A stretch of 64,000 nucleotides of DNA from NCBI RefSeq assembly GCF_900156885.1, contig NZ_FTOY01000010.1, positions 124,001-188,000 of the forward strand, written 5' to 3'. This DNA is from Limosilactobacillus caccae. Lineage in GTDB: Bacteria; Bacillota; Bacilli; Lactobacillales; Lactobacillaceae. Shown in pieces: positions 30,601 through 35,260 of this stretch. The position numbers and the translations under genes were made by a program. The notes beneath the pieces are model-generated. The model was not told the origin of the DNA. It made no database searches and worked only from the letters and a program-made list of their open reading frames with translations. The first letter of the stretch is position 1. Every line of letters begins with the position of its first letter.

Positions 30601-33207
30601 ACGGTAATCTGAATCAATCCAGTCCAAACCGTTTGCGCTGGTGTGAATCAGCTTATCAAAATCATATTTTGTACTAGAAGAATCTTGTAAATCTAAGGTA
30701 GAACCTTCATTAACATTAACAATAAAGGTTTGCTTAGGGTTTCTAGAACGTCCACCAAAGGAGATCATCGGTGCAACACCACTGATATCCTCGCCTTCAT
30801 TACCACGAACAACTCTTAAAGTACCATCCACAGTAAGTGTAAATGTATGTTCATATGGATTTACTGGGTAACCTGAATCACCGATCACAATTGGACCATA
30901 GTGGAAAAAGTCATTAGTGTAAGCAAGTGCTTCGTCTTTGGTATATCTCTTGTTATTGTCTTGACGAGTATTGATATTCAAAGTGGCATTTTTCTTGATG
31001 TCAATATCACCTGAATAAATACCACTGGAGTGACCTGTCCCCATTGTTAAGTCAAGATTTGCGCCTTCATTTAAAATTACGTTTGCAAAGATATTCTGAC
31101 TGTACAAGAAACGTAAATTATGGCCTTCAGTCTTTTGATCGATTCCTTTATTGAAGATCATTGAAGAATTTTGACCCATGGTAAAGTTACCTTGACTGGC
31201 AGTTTGGTCTGATTCTGTACCTAGTTTGAATACATCATGGTCTGGTCCCTTCTGTTGTCCGCTAGTGCTAGTCATTGAAGGAATAGTGACATGAAGGGTG
31301 TTCTTCGAATTGTCAGCAATGTTAACGTTTTTGGCAATAAAGGCATCATCGTCAGCACTTGGTAAAGTTGCTGTCATGTTATTAACGCCGGCAATTGATA
31401 AATCAGCAGTCGTGTTAACTAACGTACCATTTGTAACAGATAAATTATTTAGGTTATTAAGGGCTACATCAGCAGTAGCAGTCTTTACAAGTGAACCATC
31501 AGTAATGGTACCTTCTGTAATGCCTTCAATGTTTACAGTGCTTCCAGCTTCGTTAATAAAACTACCGGAAGTGACCTTAAAGGCGTTATTGGTTCCCTTA
31601 ACGTTGATTGGGCCGTCTGCTTTTACAATAAAGCTACCATTATCAACAGTGATATTGGAATCTTTAACGTCTACATTTGCAGCTTGTTCGACTGCATTTC
31701 CACTGTTCTTAACATTGAGAGTAGAGTCTTCAATGTTAACATTTACTGCTTGTTGAATAGCACTTGTACCAGTTACAGTGATGTTACTGTTTTTAACAAC
31801 GGTATTAACAGCAGATGATCCTAAAACATTATCCACTAATGGTGATTCTTGAAGATTTGCAGTTACACCATCATAAGTAATCGTACTCTTCTTACCATTA
31901 TCTGCTGACACGTTAAAGTGGAATGGGGCAGAACCTTTATGGGTACTTTCTGTATTAAGCTTTACGTCTTTAATCGTTAAATTCCAAGTCTGATTATCCT
32001 TGTAATCACTGTCATTTAAACTAATAAACCACTTACCCATGTCCATGGTGTGACCTTGACCGTCAATTGTTAAATCACGGGCAACACCATCTTTACTCGT
32101 AGTAGATAATTCGTACCACTGTAATTTATGTTTGGCAACCCAATCAAAGGCATTACGAGGAAAACCACCAGAGTATAAACCACCCTCAACATCACTACTG
32201 TCAAAAGTTAAAGGATTAAAATCAAGGTCTTTATCAAGTTTGATGGTTTTTACATCTTTATTAACAAAGGCTTTACTGAAGTCATCAAAATTGTCTACGG
32301 TAACAACGCCATTCTCATCAGGCGTAGTTGCTGCATACACACCCGTAGTCAAAGCCATCCGTTGCGCCATTGGCAACTTCTTTACCATGTCCCGCAGTTC
32401 TTGTCCTGCTGCAAGGCGTTCTTCGTCTGTCATTGAAGCTGCGTTTTGTTCAAGGTCCGCGTACTTCTTCTTAACCTCGTCCAGCGTTACCGGCGTGTTT
32501 GTGACCGTCGGTGCTGGAACATTTTGTTCTTTCTGCTGTTTCTCCTTATTAGCATCTAATAAGGACGCCTTGTCTGCTTCAGACAATTGCTTAAACTGCG
32601 ATACAGCATCCTTTACAGCAGTTTGCCGTTGATTTTCGGACATTGAAGCCGCGTTTTCTGTCAAGTTTGTAAATGTTTGCTGAACCTGCTCTTTAGTAAC
32701 AGTGCCAGCACTTGCCAACTTGTTGTCAACCTCCGCAGTGGTCTCTTCTGCGCCCTTTTGCGCCAAATTAGCAGATTTGTCCTGTGTCGTTGACGCTTGG
32801 TTAGCATCAGCTTCAGTCGCACTGCCTTCTTCACGGTCACTTGTGTTAACCGTCTCCCCCTGCTGATTAGCAGCTCCGGTCAGATCACTACTTTCAACCT
32901 TGCTGATGAACTCATCACTGATCGGTGACTTCTCAGTTTCAGGTTCAGCTTGCGTAGTAGTATCGTTACTAACAACTTGATTTCTTAAAACATGTTTGTC
33001 TTGTTCTTGATCAGTGCTTGTCCCGTTAGTATCGGCACCTTCATCATCGCCTACTGGTGTGTCATTGGCACTAGCAGTCGTGCCGGCCATGAACGTAAAA
33101 CCAAGTAAGACAGAAGCTACCCCAACTGTCAGCTTCTTAATCGTAAACCGTTGCTTCTTCGGTTCTTGCTTGCGGAATTGTTCATTCCAATTATTTTTAG
33201 ATAACAT
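12652..33207 (-). CDS. Giant LPQTG cell-wall-anchored adhesin, 6851 residues (beta-helix head, Rib and Mub repeats)
   Basis: One uninterrupted 20.6-kb frame. YSIRK-type signal (FTIKKLTVGVASVLLG), cleavage likely after A47. Residues 48-300: charged linker holding two ~45-residue helical repeats sharing NAASM. About 300-1050: head of short beta repeats rich in N, V, I and T, resembling the pectate-lyase-like adhesive domain. About 1190-2780: Rib-type domains (YPDGS endings) interleaved with three modules starting at 1781, 2148 and 2591. About 2785-3660: seven Mub B2-like repeats. About 3665-6230: thirteen MucBP/B2-like pairs. About 6230-6750: Rib and long-Rib domains. LPQTG at 6815-6819, then a hydrophobic helix and KRKKK. 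It should be exported by Sec and linked to peptidoglycan by sortase A; mucus or host-surface binding is inferred from the repeats. G5 ribosome binding site 7 nt before the ATG. Confidence 0.95.
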   Translation of the reverse strand: MLSKNNWNEQFRKQEPKKQRFTIKKLTVGVASVLLGFTFMAGTTASANDTPVGDDEGADTNGTSTDQEQDKHVLRNQVVSNDTTTQAEPETEKSPISDEFISKVESSDLTGAANQQGETVNTSDREEGSATEADANQASTTQDKSANLAQKGAEETTAEVDNKLASAGTVTKEQVQQTFTNLTENAASMSENQRQTAVKDAVSQFKQLSEADKASLLDANKEKQQKEQNVPAPTVTNTPVTLDEVKKKYADLEQNAASMTDEERLAAGQELRDMVKKLPMAQRMALTTGVYAATTPDENGVVTVDNFDDFSKAFVNKDVKTIKLDKDLDFNPLTFDSSDVEGGLYSGGFPRNAFDWVAKHKLQWYELSTTSKDGVARDLTIDGQGHTMDMGKWFISLNDSDYKDNQTWNLTIKDVKLNTESTHKGSAPFHFNVSADNGKKSTITYDGVTANLQESPLVDNVLGSSAVNTVVKNSNITVTGTSAIQQAVNVNIEDSTLNVKNSGNAVEQAANVDVKDSNITVDNGSFIVKADGPINVKGTNNAFKVTSGSFINEAGSTVNIEGITEGTITDGSLVKTATADVALNNLNNLSVTNGTLVNTTADLSIAGVNNMTATLPSADDDAFIAKNVNIADNSKNTLHVTIPSMTSTSGQQKGPDHDVFKLGTESDQTASQGNFTMGQNSSMIFNKGIDQKTEGHNLRFLYSQNIFANVILNEGANLDLTMGTGHSSGIYSGDIDIKKNATLNINTRQDNNKRYTKDEALAYTNDFFHYGPIVIGDSGYPVNPYEHTFTLTVDGTLRVVRGNEGEDISGVAPMISFGGRSRNPKQTFIVNVNEGSTLDLQDSSSTKYDFDKLIHTSANGLDWIDSDYRNVNFAGLITMFGVDSKNRITFNNPAYVNLQRRGSEYGSMFRTEGTDNELVINAKDAGVAGTPLAIWSKDNRTDTPTEAWRIESMRNQMNGGDFYANFLPAGSAPGLNHNFGSRFNQSNGSVTMAPFEGKYSYENGSYTGKSMAGVHGVGLAQLTNDFNWWSPRRITLGETDSVKFKDNTKYSIETQTITKTTSDKVADLNTQDLQNGINDILNTDNTVAQNHQTILGDNSLIDWTNSKWGVDWSVTDFKDGLNTDTSKLSDSELNAFNVLKKIASVNPAQDANGNFVSTPEGFNWKVATIVYKDSDAAHPSTDFVFIPIKVMSQADLYNPQGQNLTTQINQTVNAEDGIINKDTLPTDASYSWVKDPDVSKPGVVPSVVKVTYNDKTIDYVPVNVKVTDEKGQIPETKTEADLNSPKGIDQDTVIGKVPEASSSITWTNGQPKDTDGKSITPTYNWANEPDVYTKGAHPAVVEVSYPDGSKDLIPVNVNVTNSPTGLPQVIKQGTKRRPAVVPDAKTVIDWTNGGTQPKGTQPSGATYTWVTTPDLSVPGKTTGIVQVTYPNGETANVVVPVTITDNDTTYNPYAENLNLPYDPTGAGVPDAATVVKLPKGDTAPKGVEYTWVTSPDTTKPGVQSAEIMATYKSSDGHVGQKDIPVVVTVGSMADYYKPAANDLTVHKGADMKDHPASGQITGIPEDVKTTDVWSPEPVTSVVGTQPSMIKVTYADGSSDYVPLNVTVKISKADENTPVAKDVVVTEGTTPEAKSAIDNSADLDKVTDLSDPTKKTQYSWETTPDSAPGKHDATVIVTYPDGSQDKVSTHVTVNAKPTVKPITVEKGKTPVANNGIDNLNKDGGTTAVDGYPSSAEWETTPDTTKTGVQYVQAKVHYPAGEDQTVEIPVVVTDPSSQTAISNENGVVIVTSKPIVTHKTSDKEVAGADKAIDHVDVYTYDENHKLVLNKQASSDFNASWAETVSSIVAEKGSTATTAEQVHNVNVTFKEGSEAAKIADGKAVSVPAKVTLYGASAKSGVTATHGKADTLPAPSALVDTSVLTAEHNSAVANVTWKGDAPSTDSLGTVNTKVTVNFTDGSKLDVPVSFVVKGNSADTYEPVTKPITISEGETPDPSTVVTNKPTDTVPEGTTKLPEGTTVTWTDPKTVEDDIKTPGKHDAKITISYPDGSKETKNTTILVNQKPQVTPIVVTDGKLPEPSTGITNYNKDGVAGYPTKVEWANGTPELKPGVTNVDVKVSYPSVDPKVPGETTTISVPLVVAGEDQTIIKGDHGYVIITTDPAAVKAHETSGKTQVIDAKDAIKSIDAYKIDKDGKIATTPTTIDKANVTASWTTPINTTVTTASADGKKIKGESVNVDLGSVADDVLGNAAKTVTTNTFDITAAGAQAKDNSKVPVKIKLGSDLTDAQFTALVNSNIDGKQIASTAWQTKPTKTADGVIRITFTDKNGEDATYLDVTIPKENMTVTGDDDAYTPTGKETTISQGDEVPDPKNSVDPDSIKNVPEGTEYTWTEGKDPVPSTPGQHDVEVTVTYPDGTTDKVTTTVTVNATPDVKPIRIDENTPNPDPSTAIANKKDDVPGYPTTVTWKDGTPDTKTPGKTEVEVTVHYPSGEDQTIKVPVVITENPVIKPIVVTPGVTPDITKTVTNLHPDGTNPGYPSTVTWENPDGVPTEPGIYNPTVVITYPKVDGEDEPKTVVTTVPVVIPDTDQTVISNDKGVVIVTTQPVTSHKTSDKNAATDASVALKSVETYKIENGKISATPSSDSKTGVTASWDVNTVDANSTATSTANHDVTITFGADSDAVKAGIAESGNTATKSVSVTLQGATGKTDIPVNVKDAVPTTGLDQYLSNADAGSIAGATLAWKTKPGVDGKFDTSHTSGVLEYTFTDGTHLDIPVSFKTGEHIATSDSKTNDDTNLYITRTITSTGLPEGLTGVSETQTVHYVRDGYKNVNGGEPVWNDWKLADDSQAWKAVPVSKVTDDKTGAEYTPQINGTDVTEVPADTTVNAETKNTTVTVNYVETKTPITANDDDPATKATMEVTRTIKYTVPEGQAAIADQVQRVEYTRLDDKGNVGYVVNGQTQMNEWRLADGETATFPGIDEVTQIKGYDSYINNEKGKAVNAAAVTVTDGEPQNGADVIVSYQKQGDIPVKADETNHPAEMEITRTVTFTGVPADKQDTYKNVTQTITFTRADKDGNIGHKDAVTGEITYNPWVVKDNGSNEWAAVSAPKITEESGAEYTPTITIDGKTASSIDKVTVSSGTNDKEDKNTGATLNSTVNVAYTETKTPITASDDNPATKNVTRTIIDNLQSGKKTTDQTVSFSRVDDKGNVGYIVDGKAQMNPWKVTSETKNWANYPVSQKGYTASAKDEKNNPVTLGESGLSAQDVTGDTPSTTITITYTKNADIPVNADDTHKAEMEITRTITFEGVPSDKQDTYKDRTQTVKFTRVDNDGNIGHKDPVTDVITYNPWRVAEGDGKWSAVDVPTINGSDGAVYTPAITIDDKSATSIPEVTVSAGANDKDDKNTGATQPSTVKVVYTETTTPHKYTEGDGKTNDDSNLYVTRTIKYTVPAGHDAIADQVQIVHYIRKDSKGNSYYTDKDGNKTPVAWTLADGQSAKWDAKDVEQITNYDSLVDGTKATSVAEQAVTSETKNATIQVTYQDATKNLTPGDEGVTKDKYGDLFKDVTRTVNVDGQEKATQTVHFGRTGVYDQATGKFVEGKYGEWKVLNGNQLTDQTSGTWEVVDVAKAGYTPSATDGNGAQVALTGNQVPANTAVTGSTNNVTINVTYAANEGTQTINYVDGQGTKVGDQTISGKTDQEVSVTPSLPAGWVLDTTDPNNKVPSSVTIKSTDTPITVKVKHGEITVQPTDPKNPGDPIDPKNPEGPKYQTGVTENDLNKTITRTVKIVNPDKTETDKTDSISYSRTATIDTVTGEVKSYGDWTPKDSSKNSFSKIEVPAIEGYTPTETEVAAQTPNNAQITNWQDPNKTITYNANNGSMTFTFVDDDNNGATVGTPKVLKGTTGETVATGLTLPENYKLAAGNSIPEHYEFKANNTPVTIHLVHDTEDVSSTDTQATKTVSYKVTEVFDGKTTDRVNTSATFTRTATKDKATGHVTYGDWTGKQVTIPDTDIAKAGYTAKVNNVVSTTNVITGTTLTTDSPESTVYTVTYEANEQTVNINFVDNSDPANPTTVHTQTVTGKTGTNITMSQDGKEGTTKLEVPAGWTIVPNTNIPTTIPFNGDPKNNPDQTVYIEHKKDVTDGHQYTDNPDVYREVTRTINFQMPGKADQPITQTVKLYRTKTVDEALKAAGKSADEYTTYSAWQSATTDPSTSFAEYNVSRNPEGKEYVSGYTPTSSDVTLADKNGDKYVPTASALGEDGQPVGNSTVNITYAADTHSTTITYVDVNGNEVKNVDGSSTSYTISGTTGQQVDTNIENNVPTNWKLVGGQTINPQITFTANGHDPIKVKVEHKKTVTDGRHDQNNTDVYRKVTRTIIMNVPNATAPGKATETLEFYRIKTHDEVTDADRYSEWKSNIKDDKTAFDEFNVSKNTDGKTIASGYIPSSENVTLTDKNGDKYVPSQSGLKDGKPVDNYTITVNYNAQTGLTQKVEYVSVFEGDNNKVVGSQDVTGGKTGDHIVFIIDGNAANGQFKLQLPEGYKFYENKYPSGFTFEPGSQAIQIKVTHDIQTTAGNTEGHHDNDVYREVTRTWTTTTAPGKQPNQSGIQKLVFYRTKTVDLAKQVAGDPNAVQYSDWKSNMDNGATAFSEVNTNIPAGYTVTMTNAEPEVKDGKTYIPEQSGLKDGKPVDNYTVVLTYTANDQSTTAKFVDDDANGKQVGTDITLSGKTDETIDPSKSITIPDNYELAKDEKIPTSYKFGAKDNAAITIHLVHKHGTPADDEQDKDNGNKTVHEMTHKEVKRTITITNPDGSTKDASQTVTLTRTANKDLVTGKITYGDWTTSSFAKVDVPQKDGYTSQVDGNNATEVPAVATVDSNYTDPKVKVTYVANESQQSFHFITEDGKDAVDKNGNKIPDAVITGKTGDQKHGSDVTIPAGWELVDPIQDFTIPATDTAINVKIKHGHITVNPDQPKNPTDPIDPKNPDGPKYPSGVSESDLNKSITQVVNETLLGQAKQQLNSQTLNFQRTADIDEVTGQVTYGNWTAKKGSKSSFDAVNATGKDGYIAQVDGKDGSTVSAPTLSNDAITKWDDAKNIHEITYRAQSGLSQKIEYVSSFPGDNNKVVGTQTVDGGQTGQTKQLIAAGTAEDGQVLLNIPEGYQLDGDYTKSFTFAPNAQPIQIKVTHATKSVDKDHVPDGYTKADFTQDITRTIKVTKPGQTTPEDHSQTTTITRTGTYDEITKKIVFGDWTKGSFDEYVAPTVDGYTPSQASVAAESNVTDKYVDTPVNITYTANAQSINIIYQDKDGNEVGKQKVDGTTDQTVNVTAQIPTGWTLSQGQSVPETVTFKAKDNQDITVKVEHHKTTVQPTDPKKPGDKTSTGKEIQGAHENDLNKTITRTITVTDPKTGEHKTTQTLSFQRTASVDDVDGSVTYGEWTPKTVGKDGFAEFTVPTVDGYTASQTKVDAKTPTNDEISNWTDPDTKITYTADDSHQTFHYVDKDGNDAGVPDVQVTGKTDEQKHGSDVPVPDGWELVDTPSDFTIPAPDKDTAINVAIKHGEITVNPNDPKKPGDKIPGTNDQHYPAGIDHDDLNKTINRTITIVKPDGTKSIITQELSYQRNATVDKVTHEVTYGSWTPTDSALTKFEEVVAPEIKGYTADKTAPEVTPTNAQISNWVKADHDVTINYTAGDQSVEFKFVDDDKNGELVETITLAGNTGEKKATNLSVPNGYELAKDETLPANYTFTDDNQAVTIHLVHATQPADKDHVPAGHDKSEFTKNITRTITITTPDGTKINKSQTITLERTGTYDEATGDINWNPWSTGKFDKVTDIPTVDGYTPSQTEVPAVENVTDKYVDTPVNITYTADDSHQTFHYVDKDGNDAGVPDAQVTGKTDEQKHGSDVPVPDGWELVDTPSDFTIPAPDKDTAINVAIKHGETTVNPDDPKKPGDKIPGTKDQHYPAGVDYDDLNKTISRTVTIVNPDGTKNTITQQLSYKRNAAIDNVTREVTYGNWTPADPAQAKFAAVAAPEIKGYTADKTAPEVTPTNAEITDWTNHDVTINYNAGDQSVAFKFVDDTANGKLVETIILAGNTGDTKATGLAVPSGYELAADQTLPTNYTFTADNQPVTIHVVHTTTAADKDHVPAGYKTSDFAKELTRTITVTKPDGSKVDMSQTITITRTGAYDEVTKKVTFNPWTTGSFDKVTVPTIAGYTPSHTEVPAVDNVTDGYKDPQVEISYTKNPTQADQVTPKVQDITVNEGETPDPKDGIENSADLDKLTDPQNPDAKTTYTWQDGKTPDTTKPGDTTAVIEVTYPDGSKDEVPVTIHVKDNTPAPSDADKYSPSYPAVVTMPGKTTTTDVQYPDGQHPTGKVTYTTDPETPDWINVDPSTGTITVTVPEGQSTDVITVPVTVTYPDNTAEHPSVDHPTVTIVVVSVKPSVTDPKTPTDVIDDPTKLPEGTNVEWTKGQTPDPTKKGDGQKTSVTVTIPGHDPIEIPTDVTYTKNPTQADQNTPKVQEIIVNEGETPDPKDGIANAGDLDKLTDPQNPGAKTTYTWKDGKTPDTTKPGDTTAVIEVTYPDGSKDEIPVTIHVKDNTPALSDADKNNPVGQVITVEPGNLPDPADGIKNKDDLPAGTHCDWETTPDTTTPGDKTVTIVVTYPDGSQDKVSTTVHVNEPASPVDKVAPQVKPVTTPHGQVPTPADLITNKADLPAGTSYEWHDLAKVVQDVKVYGDHEEVVDVKYPDGSVTQVTVTITVPTPAADQDTTSEDSLPDTTDNTEVAVDTTNTGEQTSDNGQANATVTTTDTTVKGDSDGKDHAAAKKLPQTGNDASKTSAMLGLGMATLTSLFGLAKRKKKQDD
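13431..14529 (-). repeat. 789-bp-offset direct repeat in the C-terminal Rib stalk
   Basis: The stretch from 13431 to about 13740 recurs at 14220 to about 14529 with high DNA identity by eye (offset 789 bp, 263 codons). The repeated unit contains a Rib domain with DGKTPDTTKPGDTTAVIEV. A long-Rib-like domain and a short Rib domain separate the copies. Confidence 0.8.
15428..16768 (-). repeat. 1131-bp-offset near-identical tract in the Mub stalk
   Basis: 15428-15637 and 16559-16768 are nearly identical over about 210 bp (offset 1131 bp, 377 codons), although the surrounding homologous sequence has diverged at many synonymous sites. Both encode a MucBP-like half with FHYVDKDGNDAGVPD. Confidence 0.85.
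24870..27867 (-). repeat. Three copies of a ~195-residue 'HKTSD' module in the giant adhesin
   Basis: Copies start at nt 27867, 26766 and 25437 (residues 1781, 2148, 2591) and run downward. Each begins with a strand of type (N/G)D-x-G-x-V-I-(V/I)-T-T, then HKTSD or HETSG, a segment like SVETYKIENGKI, and a tryptophan strand (TASW). It ends in a Rib-like half with W-x2-xP and TFTDG or NFTDG. The first ~110 residues match no family I know. Rib domains separate the copies. Confidence 0.7.
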
Positions 33208-33261
33208 ATTCTATCCCCCGATATCTGTAAACTAAAAAAATAAAATATTCTTGACACTTTG

Positions 33262-33289
33262 AGTTTACATGATTAACGCCAATTTTCAA
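33262..33289 (-). promoter_or_regulatory. Promoter of the 6851-residue adhesin gene
   Basis: Minus strand: -35 TTGAAA (33284-33289), 16-nt spacer, -10 TAAACT (33262-33267) preceded by ATG. This gives a ~50-nt leader ending in the ribosome binding site GGGGG (33215-33219). Confidence 0.45.
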
Positions 33290-33356
33290 TTGATAGTTTA
33301 ATGCCCTTTATTGAAACCTTGGTAAAATAATAATTATATTGTCATTTCACCCCTTT

Positions 33357-33380
33357 ACATATGATGAATTTTTCATATGT
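33357..33380. promoter_or_regulatory. 24-bp dyad upstream of the 6851-residue adhesin gene
   Basis: Perfect half sites ACATATGA (33357-33364) and TCATATGT (33373-33380) separated by 8 nt, 150 bp upstream of the start codon and about 104 bp from the -10. The same arrangement occurs before both other giant genes. The rest of the 305-bp gap (33208-33512) is AT-rich and holds no gene. Confidence 0.65.
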
Positions 33381-33428
33381 TCAGTGAATTTTAATCGTCA
33401 TTTATCACCATCACGGCTAGCAAACTAC

Positions 33429-33477
33429 AAAAGGCCCCCTCGCATCCCCTATCCGGAAAATTGCGAGAAGGCCTTTT
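33429..33477 (-). terminator. Terminator after the ROK-family gene
   Basis: AAAAGGCC and CTCGCA on one arm pair with TGCGAG and GGCCTTTT on the other, with a 17-nt loop; poly-T occurs on both flanks. Confidence 0.75.
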
Positions 33478-33512
33478 TTACATCCCTGTAAGCATCCTAT
33501 TAACAATTATTT

Positions 33513-34430
33513 TCATTTATCGGCACTAGTGTCACTATCCATTAGCAAGCCATATAAGGCCCCCAATAAATTGGCTTCATTGCCAAACTTCGCTGCCATA
33601 ATGTCGGGCATCGTCACGTCATCTTTGAGCCGCCGGTCACCCGCCTGCAAGCGAGCAAACTGGTGCTTAATCTCCGTAATCAGGACTGGCTGGGCGCTAA
33701 TCCCCCCACCAATCAAGACCCGCTCTAAGTCCAGCATCGTTTGCATATTCAAAATCAGCACGGCAACCCGGCGACAAAAGTCAACAAAGACCGACCAGGC
33801 CCGTTCGTCATGCTGGTTAATTAGGTTAAAGACCTGGTGCCCGTCTGTCCGGTCAGCAATGTCACACTGGCGGGCAACCTGTTCAATCATCTTGACCGCA
33901 GAGGTGGTCGCCCCGACGGTCGAATAGTGCAGGACTGCCGCATCATGGTTAATTACCATTGCACTGAGTTCACCAGCCTGAAAGTGGGGACCATGGATCA
34001 GTTGATCATTGACGACAATCCCACCGCCAACGGAAGTCCCAAGGGTAATTACCGCCCCGTTGTGGACCCCCTTCAAGTTACCGAGCCACATCTCTGCCAG
34101 GGTAGCGCAATTTGCGTCGTTACCGACAAAGACGGGAAGCCCCGTCAGCTTTTTCACGTGGGCCGCAAGGTGAAAGCTGCCCATAAAGGACAGTGCACCG
34201 GTAAACCCAACCTTACCGCTTGCCGGGTCGACAATTCCCGGAACGCTAATACAGATTGCGCTGACCTGGTCCTTGGCGGCCTTGATCACCGTCTCTACCG
34301 CCGTGATAAAAGCCGTTTTTTCACGGGGAGTTGGTAAATGCCGCTTCGCAAAGATATTACCAGAATGGTCGATCCGCGCATACTTAATCGCAGTCCCCCC
34401 AATATCAATACTCAAATACTGTCGCTGCAT
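33513..34430 (-). CDS. ROK-family sugar kinase (or ROK-type regulator lacking HTH)
   Basis: A 305-residue protein starting at ATG 34430, with GGGAG 7 nt upstream; an in-frame TTG at 34448 overlaps that site and is less likely. It has the ROK phosphate-binding start SIDIGGTAIKYA, the sugar/ATP segment GNDANCATLAE and a loop TLGTSVGGGIV. It contains the GELS motif in the region of the catalytic site (HGPHFQAGELSAM). The Cys-rich zinc cluster seen in many ROK kinases is not evident. There is no N-terminal helix-turn-helix, so a cytosolic hexose or N-acetylhexosamine kinase is favoured. It follows the TetR gene by 48 nt; a TATAAT at 34460-34465 could give it its own promoter. Confidence 0.8.
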   Translation of the reverse strand: MQRQYLSIDIGGTAIKYARIDHSGNIFAKRHLPTPREKTAFITAVETVIKAAKDQVSAICISVPGIVDPASGKVGFTGALSFMGSFHLAAHVKKLTGLPVFVGNDANCATLAEMWLGNLKGVHNGAVITLGTSVGGGIVVNDQLIHGPHFQAGELSAMVINHDAAVLHYSTVGATTSAVKMIEQVARQCDIADRTDGHQVFNLINQHDERAWSVFVDFCRRVAVLILNMQTMLDLERVLIGGGISAQPVLITEIKHQFARLQAGDRRLKDDVTMPDIMAAKFGNEANLLGALYGLLMDSDTSADK

Positions 34431-34478
34431 TCTCCCACTCCCTTTCAACGATTACCTACATTATACTACCGAATTAAT

Positions 34479-35060
34479 TTAGCGAACTAAGGCTGGCAGC
34501 TGGACCGCACAATATTTTTTAATCTCATCTTCTGGAATCACCCGGCTGCTATCGACCGCCCACATGAGAAGTACCCCGTAAAAGTGGGTCATTAGCATCC
34601 GTGCCATCTCGTCAACGCTCATGTTATTCGATAGTTCGCCCCGCTTTGACAGGGTGGTAAGCAGGCGCTCCAACCCCTTGAGGATAAACTGCAACTTTAA
34701 CTGCTGCTGATTGTCCGGGATAACGACATAGCGGATCCACTCCCGCACTAAGACAATGTTTGCCTTGGTGCGGATGATCTGAATATAGCTCAGCAAATAT
34801 TCCGTAATCGCCTCGCGGGCATTCAACCGTCCCAGCTCGTCCACCTTGTCGGTGACCTTAGCAAAGTACTCCTGACCAAGGGCGAGGACAAGGTCTTGCT
34901 TTTGGGCAAAATAGTTGTAAAAGGTTCCCTTGGCAACCCCGCAGGCCTTCGTAATGTCTTCAACTGCCACATTCTCATAGCCCCGTTGGTTGATGAGGCG
35001 GTCCGCTGTTCCTAGTAACTTTTTCCGCGTCTTTTCCGCCTTTTCTTCACGCTTCCCCAT
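34479..35060 (-). CDS. TetR/AcrR family transcriptional regulator
   Basis: A 193-residue protein. The N-terminal helix-turn-helix spans about residues 8-55 (VEDITKACGVAKGTFYNYFAQKQDLV is the canonical recognition region). The all-helical C-terminal half is a ligand/dimer domain with no recognised ligand. An upstream in-frame GTG exists at 35069, but AGGTG 6 nt before ATG 35060 favours the ATG. It lies between two giant adhesin genes and is followed by the ROK gene, with which it is probably cotranscribed. A TGAC-N5-GTCA dyad on its own -35 suggests autorepression. Confidence 0.88.
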   Translation of the reverse strand: MGKREEKAEKTRKKLLGTADRLINQRGYENVAVEDITKACGVAKGTFYNYFAQKQDLVLALGQEYFAKVTDKVDELGRLNAREAITEYLLSYIQIIRTKANIVLVREWIRYVVIPDNQQQLKLQFILKGLERLLTTLSKRGELSNNMSVDEMARMLMTHFYGVLLMWAVDSSRVIPEDEIKKYCAVQLPALVR

Positions 35061-35099
35061 GATTGACACCTCATTTGTTTATCCCATTCTCTCAAATTC

Positions 35100-35128
35100 A
35101 TCCTAGCAAATAAGTGACTAGCGGTCAA
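35100..35128 (-). promoter_or_regulatory. TetR gene promoter with overlapping operator-like dyad
   Basis: Minus strand: -35 TTGACC (35123-35128), 17-nt spacer, extended -10 TGC-TAGGAT (35100-35105). The dyad TGACTAGCGGTCA at 35115-35127 (TGAC-N5-GTCA) covers the -35, the usual place for a TetR-type autoregulatory site. Confidence 0.6.
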
Positions 35129-35138
35129 TTAAAGCAAA

Positions 35139-35184
35139 CAAAATAGGCCCGCCTGCCCGTCATGGGGTATACGAACCTATTTTG
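35139..35184 (-). terminator. Terminator of the 2995-residue adhesin gene
   Basis: CAAAATAGG pairs with CCTATTTTG, with an inner CCCC/GGGG step. It lies about 75 bp after the stop codon, between that gene and the TetR promoter. Confidence 0.6.
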
Positions 35185-35260
35185 CGCATTACATAAGATG
35201 TTTGCTTATCCCGACCTTACTTAAATTATGGGAGGAAGATTCAGCGGTCGGTATAAGTGC

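Noticed and set aside
13462-33235. Many plus-strand frames of 60-180 codons opposite the 6851-residue gene
   Set aside because: All mirror the repeat structure of the real gene, are rich in Trp, Cys and Ser, and lack ribosome binding sites.
34431-34448. TTG at 34448 as the ROK gene start
   Set aside because: The added codons contain the GGGAG ribosome binding site for ATG 34430.
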